This document shows, in pieces, positions 57,606 to 64,000 of a stretch of 64,000 bases of DNA; the stretch's first letter is position 1; each line of letters opens with the position of its first letter. The stretch comes from Calcarisporiella thermophila CBS 279.70 (lineage: Eukaryota; Calcarisporiellomycota): assembly GCF_041956535.1 (NCBI RefSeq), contig NW_027192202.1, positions 583,474 through 647,473 on the forward strand. The letters run 5' to 3'. The translations under genes and the position numbers were made by a program. Below the pieces are notes generated by a model. It worked only from the letters and a program-made list of their open reading frames with translations, was not told where the DNA came from and did no database searches.

Positions 57606-60600
57606 ACTGGATGATATGTGTGAATATTTGGCAAAATCTATAATAGTATAGCAAATATAAAGGTCTAAAGTGGGGGATCTGCCTTGATCGATCAATTGCT
57701 CTTAAAAAGCCATCTCCTCACACTAAAGGGTGATATAAAGAATAGAAAACTGCATGCAGATAAAAGGGCAAAGGCCAGAGAGCCTATATATGTTTTCATT
57801 TTGACGTTATTTGATTTTTTTTGTAATTTCTATTCCGGCCACACTACATTAAAATATTAATCCAATAAACAGGGGCAAAAACTACAGTCTAATTTTAAAT
57901 GGTATCGATCGTGGCTCAAGGGTAAATATCGAGCGAACGAATCTCGCTCTGAGACCATTTTAAATCCATGTAGAAATACCCTAAGCCAAAAAAAAATTGT
58001 GTCGAGAACTTTTCTGAATGCTGTCTAGAACAGTCCAAAAAAAGATATTCAAAGAGGTACTCCTTAGAGAGATATCCAATAACCCCAATTAAATAACAAC
58101 GAGCTAGGCGTATATAAAGGATTAAACGTGCAATGATGCAGCGGCGCTGAGGGTTAAAGCAAGAGAAGAGAGGATGAAATTGAGATAAATAGGGAAGTGT
58201 CCTTATCCTACTCCTCCCTAAAATAGACGTGGCTCACCCTACATCGATTTATTTTTAGGTCGCTATGCTGGCACTTCTATCCTATACCGACACAAGGGTG
58301 GCCGTGTCGGCTCATAGGAATAAACTCTATAGTGTGGCTAAGACGGAGGGGGCGCATTAAAAGACACGAGTTCAAGTTGTGCTCTGTAAAATAAATACGC
58401 GACCCACGCTATTGGTGCAACTTTAACTTTTCAAGTAAATGAATTCGTTCTCCTTTAACTTATTAATAGCAGTCTCACCCTCCTGTGCAAACTATGTTTT
58501 CCGAGGTGTGCGTTATCGCACCTCAGAGGATTCACCATATAGGTTAATAGAAGAGAGGTCATGACTCACTGTAGCCATCTTTAAGCAAGCAAGCAAATAA
58601 ACATGGATTGATAAAAATTTATACAGAGTTTCCAAATCTTGGCAAGAAGAAAACAAAATAATACATGTAGTAAAAAAGGTATCGACAGCAAGCTAGTTGA
58701 AATGAAAGAGAAGTAGTATAGGAGCAGAGGAAGGAAAAGAAGCAGAGGCAAGAGTGGGAATATATGAGCGTGCTCAAAGGTATTTAATATAGTGTTGACA
58801 AACTCGCGATAAATATAATATCAGCGCTGCACCCTTTTATAAAATGGAAGACCTCAATACGGCAGCTTCGATACTGGAATCAAAAATACAGTCTAAAAGT
58901 ATGGGATATCTGCAGCAGCACTTTTAGGGGCAGCATCGCAGCGGTTGGAATGATTCAGGAGAATGCTTGAAATGAGGTGTGCGATGTCCTACCAATAGCA
59001 CTGTTCATTAGGCCAGTGTCTAGCCCAACATTTAGTGCATACGGGAGGCTCCGATTCGCTGCGCCTGGCCACATAGGTTTCGAACTTGGAAAGTAGGGCT
59101 TTAGCACAGTAATGCATTATGAGTTGGGTGAGGTAGCAATGGTACAAGGAGGAGACTCTGCAGTTAAAGAAGAATGGAAGACAGAGGATTAAGAGGATAG
59201 TTTCAAAATTAAATGGGCAGCAGATGAGAGAAATGGTCCCAACGGTAGCCGAGACCAGGGCAGGAACAAAAAAGAAGAGGCAAGGAATCAAGTGGACGCC
59301 AAGTGGGGATTTATAATTCAGTATGCTGGCTGTCACATCGTACGCGTGAGGGTAATACAGGAATACGTTTGCCTGCATAACTCTTATGGCCAATTAACAA
59401 AGCCTGACTAGGGGAGAGAGCATAAGGAAAGTATCGGAGGTGACTTTTGCCAGTGTTTGTTAGTTTGCCTGTGTTCTACTTGGCCACTCGAGATTCATCC
59501 AAATACTCGCACAAAACACACTAGCTCCGTAAAAGTAAAAAAAGTAAAAATTCGTACTAAGCAAATTATTGTAAAGTTCTTTTCTTCTTTTGTTTTCTTT
59601 CCAACGACTTTTCTGTTCTGTTTTTCTTTTTTAGCAAAGGTTTCCCGGTTTGGGCAGGCTTCAGCCCCCTCTTTTGCCTCTGGCCCTTTTCTGCAGGAAT
59701 GGTCCATCGATGTGTAAGCGCACGGGTTTGCCTAGGTGTTTTCTTCAGCCGCCGATACTAACCTCTTCAATTGTGGATAGAAATCGGGTGCCGAGCGGAG
59801 CGATGCCAAGATCCTTTCCCCCATTTGCCCTAAGCTAACGGATCGAGCAAACAGAGTTCTCTGTGGATTACCTACATCCCGGCTTCTTTCATTTATGCGC
59901 TTACTTAAGAAAAGTAGCGATCTAACGAGCCCTCTACTTAGTTGCCCACAGGTTGATCTTGAGTCGATTTCCTTAATGTAGCCACAAACGGGTTTCTTCT
60001 GGAAGAGCTCACTCTTCTCCTCAAGAGAAGCAGTGCTTGCAGGGATTTTAATTTAAAAAACAACTAACCCTCCCAAACCCAGCTTAACGACTCTGCCGAC
60101 TTTTCAATGACGTTAGAATAGCATGACGCGAGTCATATGATAATACCCGCTTACTTTTCATAATCCTCAAGAAATGTTGGTTAGTAATCATGATTAAATG
60201 GACATTAGTCCTCATGGGATCTTTCATGATGAAATAATTCAATGTAAAGATGCTGATCATGGAAATTAGAACGTTCTACCCCACCCAGCACCCAATTTAT
60301 TGATTCGTTCATATCATTATTGTCTATTGGCATTATCTAAAACACCGATATTCCGACTAATGAGTTGCTTTAAACAAACATGTTGCTAGTACCAAGCTGA
60401 CTACAAAGTTTGTAACCATGAAAAGAGACCGTGTTCTTCTATGGTTAATGTGAAGTCTAGGAATAATTTTGACCTCCCTTGGTCGCTTGGGGTCTTGGCC
60501 CACAAAATGAAAAAAAATTGAGCTGACCACGCGAGAGCAATTTTTTCTACCTTAGAACAAATAAGTACTGATTAAGTCACCCAAAAGTTTATTTCGATGC

Positions 60601-61295
60601 ACGAGATCATTGAACTAAGTGTGTTGGCAAATTGAGTAAAGTGCTAGACTTAGTTAGACTCAAGGGAATAGGGAGTCGCCAAGTATATATCATTCCAATT
60701 TGATGCCAACATGTCCTTCTCGCTGTGCAGATATGAAATAAACGAAAATTCCCATCGACCACGAATTGATGCTAGCTAATGTATCTTAGCGAAGAACTCG
60801 TTCCAAGTTTCACGTCAATCTCCTCGAGTTCTCCACGATGGCTCCTCATTTAAATATGGGTAGTGAAGTGAGAGTTAGAGCACACTACAAGATGTACACA
60901 TCTTTAATTCTCTCAATACTATAATATGTCCCATTAGTCATGTCAGTAAAGTTCTCTCATGGCATTGGAGACATTTACGCAATATTAGTCTTTAAAGCCT
61001 TGTGCGTCGTCATCATACTTAAGCGATTGCTTGTTGACACACTTATCTTTTCATATGATAGTTCTTAGGAAGTCAATCCATGTGTCGTCATTCTTGTCAC
61101 TATTATTAATACCTGCGATAAGTTGGGATTCGACCGTAACACACATTACCGAGTTGAAAAAACTATGGGCATTTTACAGGAAATAATAGTAATATGAGTG
61201 AATATTGAATAAAGAATATTGCGTTTTGAAATGAGATAATAAAACTCGAGGATATAAAAATAATAGAAGTGATTCTTGCCATAAAAGAAACTAGA
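57606..61295. other. Long gene-poor intergenic region
   Basis: About 3.7 kb between the GH9 start and the PRXL2-type stop. One hydrophobic open frame at 58989-59393 (-) is listed separately. Small hairpins occur, e.g. CCGACAC/GTGTCGG at 58287-58310. A CT-rich tract is at 59570-59640 (+). No tRNA, transposon or other gene recognised. Confidence 0.45.
58989..59393 (-). CDS. Possible orphan membrane protein ORF
   Basis: 134 codons from ATG at 59393. The translation has two strongly hydrophobic stretches (LIPCLFFFVPALVSATVGTI and ILLILCLPFFF) and a C-terminus with a Cys pattern, PVCTKCWARHWPNEQCYW. It overlaps nothing else and lies in the emptiest part of the window. No homologue is recognised. 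Length is modest and composition could be chance. Confidence 0.3.
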   Translation of the reverse strand: MAIRVMQANVFLYYPHAYDVTASILNYKSPLGVHLIPCLFFFVPALVSATVGTISLICCPFNFETILLILCLPFFFNCRVSSLYHCYLTQLIMHYCAKALLSKFETYVARRSESEPPVCTKCWARHWPNEQCYW

Positions 61296-62316
61296 TCAAA
61301 GGGTGCAAGAATTAGAACTACAGGAGGCTGATTTCTGACCTCCTTCCTTTGTTTTTTCTTGTTGATATTCTTCCTTTTCTGCAGCCTCTTCCAGGCGGAT
61401 TGCCTTTGAAAGAGTCTCCTGGGTCTCAATGGTCAATTTCTTATCCTCGCTCTCAAGGATGGCTTCACTGGTAAGTAGGAGGTGCGATAGGGGAAAGAGG
61501 TCGCCCCAGATTCGCTCACGGTATTCGAAGGCCACTCCAGCATTGCCCCGCTTGACAAGGTATATTCCTCCATAGATAAACCCGTCGCCAACAAAATTAC
61601 CGGTGACACCCTACCATTATCAAGGAGACAATTGCAAGTTAGTGATCCAGTGAAAAGTAGAAGGCATCCTTAGAATGGGAATTTACCGATTTTCTGTTTC
61701 TGAAGACATGCTTCCACATCTCCGGCTTCAGCCAGTTTGCTTTGGATGCCACACGGAGAGATCCTCCACTATATATATATATATATACATCTTGATTAGT
61801 TTCATAAGATCTAAACAGTGCTTAAGTCCATAAATAAGTACCCTAGTGCCTTGTAGAAGCCTTTATTCTCATCCCAGTAAATTTCACCTTTCCAGTAATT
61901 GTTATTGAATTCCTCGGCACCCAATCGCTCATGGACCACAGCGAATAAACGGAAGCCCTTTGAGAATAAAAGAAATGTAATGGATCAAAGACTGTAAGTG
62001 TAAAACAAGACTGTAGTCTAGAACTTACGAGTCCATTTACAAGTAGATCGCGGTGTTTTGCAATGAGCACTGCTTGCTCTCTGCAAAATTGACATCCAGG
62101 CCTTCGGACTAAAATAATGTTTGGATTTTAATTAAATAGGATCAATTATGGGATGCATAATTAAGCGCATTTACCAACGAACACAACTGCGGGTGTGTCT
62201 TTCCACAAGTCGCTTGCTTTTATCACCTCATTCTCAGACTCTTGGATGCCCTTAAGAGTGATGTTTTCCAGTTGAGCATAATCAGTGGATGGTTTGGGGA
62301 TATTGCTCTTAGACAT
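61296..62316 (-). CDS. PRXL2/AAED1-type AhpC/TSA thioredoxin-fold antioxidant protein
   Basis: Exons 62316-62175, 62108-62029, 61957-61842, 61768-61687 and 61610-61296 join in phase to 244 residues. The active-site-like segment VVFVRRPGCQFCREQA (Cys 53 and 56) matches the PRXL2 group (FAM213/AAED1), as do GFRLFAVVHERLG, YWKGEIYWDENKGFYKALG and GDGFIYGGIYLV. These proteins have a thioredoxin-like fold and are thought to act in redox protection; the fungal substrate is unknown. The C-terminus is a charged coiled coil ending in SCSSNSCTL, with two extra Cys. The intron at 61769-61841 contains an (AT)n run. Confidence 0.88.
61771..61787. repeat. (AT)8 microsatellite
   Basis: Uninterrupted AT dinucleotides within the third intron of the PRXL2-type gene, adjacent to the acceptor site. 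Confidence 0.9.
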
Positions 62317-63754
62317 TGTTATTTTTGTTATGATAAACGACGAGAATAATCCACCATCTTTCCTTGGTAACGCTGCTTTTATGTGAATTAACTCGGTACA
62401 TTTTGTTAACCGTGTTTTTTACTTTTTTGTTCACAATATGCCTTTGTTCCTCCTTTTGTTCGATATATCCGCAATTCCAATTGGACTGGGCCACCATGTC
62501 GGTTAAAAATCATGTCACGACACTCCGCCTCGCATCCAAGTGGATTGTAGTTTGCGATTGGCGGACCAAAGGAGAAGAGTGAGCTCATAGACATAGTCAT
62601 AGTCACGGTTCTCTGCTTTTGAATGATGGGGATGCAACGGTGCTACTTTTCTATTCTATAGAGTCTGATATCTTCCATATCTTTATCCATATGTCTCGAG
62701 TTAAGCTATGATCCCATCATTACACAAAACTAGAGTTTAAATGAGTGACTCTTTAAGTCGTAGTCCAATGGGCTTAGCTGCCCCTGTTGTTCATTATGAG
62801 GAAACCAGTCATTTTCCAAAATCACCAAGTAGATCCTCCCGCCCATAAAAGCCATTCTTTCCTTAGCTACGCCATCCACGAGGTAGAAGCTGTAAACTAC
62901 TCGAGAGTTTAATATAGGCTCAGCGTACCTTCTAAATGACTCTGCTAGTTTCGGCCGTATGGGCATTTCTTAGTAAAGAGAAGACCTGGTCTTAGCAATA
63001 TAGTTAAAACCGGACGCATAAGCCGAAGGAGAGGCAAAAAATAGGCGCCGGCTTTTCCATGACCACTAATAGGCCGAAAATGAAGGCTCGCCAATGGAAC
63101 TTGTTTATTCTCCCTCTATATTCATTTCTTGATTTTTTAACAACCTCTTATGATCCTTGATGAACGAGGGTGAAGAATCAAAGTCAATATTACGGAGCTT
63201 CCGTCTTCAGATCCTATCATTCAGGGTGACAATTCCTCTATTGATTAATTTTCTTCCAAAGTAAGTAGGAAACCCCCTCGGATATTTCTCATCTATCCGC
63301 ATTGGAATCCAACCAAGGGTCCCATTCATTGGGGCATGTCCATGTGTGTTTTTCGTTGACTAAAACGGACGGGAGAAGGCGGTGGAATTTCCATCGTTTC
63401 GAGTTGCGGAATTATTTTCCTGACACTTATATGGGAAGCAATAGAGGCAGGTGGAGCACTTTTTACACAATTGTGACCCGTTCGTTCGCGGGTCCTGAGG
63501 AATTGCTAATTTTATGATGGATTACCGGGGAAACAACAATTGATCTGTCAATAGCCCTAGAGCCAAAATATAAATAGCCTGTGGGTGTCCATGGCTCTGC
63601 CTTTTTTTTTTTTAATATCAAAAACTTCTTCGCATTTCTTCTACACCACCACTTGCATTTTAGAGCTGTGCTCACCCCTCCTTTTTTACATCTCTCCTTT
63701 TTGCATTACATCGCGCCGGCCGCGCATCATTGAACATATTTTGCATCTGCTATC
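62317..63754. other. Intergenic region
   Basis: Promoters of the PRXL2-type gene (-) and the secreted-protein gene (+), which diverge. One possible ORF at 62730-62966 (-) is listed apart. The 60 bp before 63755 are pyrimidine-rich, a common leader type. Confidence 0.45.
62730..62966 (-). CDS. Possible small protein of 78 residues
   Basis: ATG at 62966 to a stop at 62730. The translation has balanced composition (starts MPIRPKLAESFRRYAEPIL, contains MGGRIYLVILENDWFP), more protein-like than its neighbours. No domain or homologue is recognised, and it may be chance. Confidence 0.25.
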   Translation of the reverse strand: MPIRPKLAESFRRYAEPILNSRVVYSFYLVDGVAKERMAFMGGRIYLVILENDWFPHNEQQGQLSPLDYDLKSHSFKL

Positions 63755-64000
63755 ATGAAAACTGCCCCGCTTCTTGTCCTTTTTGTCGCTATTGCTGGCG
63801 TTCTTGCCAACCCCGTGCGACGGGAAACCTCCAAGTCCTCTGCTGCCAAGGCCCAAAAGAGTGAGGCCATCAACTCCTCGTCTGCACAATCGAGCAACAT
63901 CACTGCTCCTTCAGCCGCTGCTCAGCTCAAGAACGAGATGTTTGCGAAAATGAACGCAATGTTCGAGCAACAGACGGTGGCGTTCCGCCGTTCATTCCGC
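63755..64000 (+). CDS. Secreted protein, N-terminal part (3' truncated by the window)
   Basis: ATG at 63755 opens a frame through the window end (82 codons). MKTAPLLVLFVAIAGVLA is a clear signal peptide, with cleavage likely before NPVRRE. A dibasic RR follows, a possible Kex2 site. The next part is Ser/Ala/Lys-rich (SSAAKAQKSEAINSSSAQSS), then a Met/Phe/Gln helix (AQLKNEMFAKMNAMFEQQTV). Family unknown. It could be a small secreted or cell-wall protein. No intron seen so far. Confidence 0.75.
   Translation, partial: MKTAPLLVLFVAIAGVLANPVRRETSKSSAAKAQKSEAINSSSAQSSNITAPSAAAQLKNEMFAKMNAMFEQQTVAFRRSFR

Noticed and set aside
57892-57964. Interrupted inverted repeat around TTTTAAATGGT / ACCATTTTAAA
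   Set aside because: The arms pair only partly and lie 50 bases apart; expected by chance in AT-rich DNA.
1-64000. Search for CRISPR arrays, prokaryotic operons, transposons, rRNA
   Set aside because: No regularly spaced repeats, transposase-like frames, long terminal repeats or rRNA-like sequence were seen; the two palindromes have no flanking target duplication that I can identify.

Overview
The window is nuclear DNA of a filamentous fungus. Genes lie on both strands. They are split by many short introns of about 40-110 bp, nearly all GT-AG, and intergenic DNA is AT-rich. Fungal markers include a CYP51 sterol demethylase, a Pho85-type cyclin, a Zn2Cys6 protein, a DUF1749/SidJ-like hydrolase and an EDC/PNRC-motif protein. 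Intron density (ten introns in the aspartyl-tRNA synthetase), an EF-hand-bearing mitochondrial glycerol-3-phosphate dehydrogenase, an AGGF1-like FHA/G-patch protein and a GH9 cellulase together suggest an early-diverging, intron-rich lineage rather than a yeast. That placement is inference. I assembled 25 complete or nearly complete genes exon by exon by matching reading phase, plus one truncated gene at each edge.

Layout. 0-11 kb: 3' end of an acid lipase (+), then on the minus strand a TMEM97/sigma-2-type protein, a Pcl-type cyclin, GUT2 with EF hands and a large RasGEF. 11-18 kb: a long gene-free stretch, then two tandem auxin-efflux-carrier (PIN-like) paralogues with identical intron positions. 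18-25 kb: AGGF1-like protein (+), TBL1-type WD40 corepressor (-), proteasome chaperone PSMG3/PAC3 (+), CYP51 (-). 25-33 kb: V-ATPase subunit D (-), aspartyl-tRNA synthetase (-), GPI mannosyltransferase 2 (+), TAF9 (-). 33-42 kb: FBXO31-like F-box protein (-), DUF2470 membrane protein (+), PNRC/EDC-motif protein (+), DUF1749 hydrolase with a phase break (-), Hsp90 activator AHA1 with a 6-nt micro-exon (+). 42-49 kb: His/Lys-rich single-pass membrane protein (+), complex I 51-kDa subunit (-), CHMP7 (-, crossing a 444-N gap flanked by identical 33-mers), small Zn2Cys6 protein (+). 49-64 kb: Cys-Gly dipeptidase (-), carnitine acetyltransferase with a C-terminal AKL (-), GH9 endoglucanase (-), a 3.7 kb gene-poor stretch, a PRXL2-type thioredoxin-fold protein (-), and the start of a secreted protein (+) cut by the window edge.

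Most genes are ordinary eukaryotic housekeeping genes, and I see no metabolic cluster or defence system. Lipase, carnitine acetyltransferase, glycerol-3-phosphate dehydrogenase and complex I all belong to lipid and respiratory metabolism, but they are scattered. The most unusual points are the AHA1 micro-exon, two perfect hairpin-forming palindromes (28-bp and 20-bp arms), the probably spurious scaffold gap inside CHMP7, a candidate GC-AG intron in the lipase, the phase break in the DUF1749 gene, and the split start codon plus AKL tail of the carnitine acetyltransferase.
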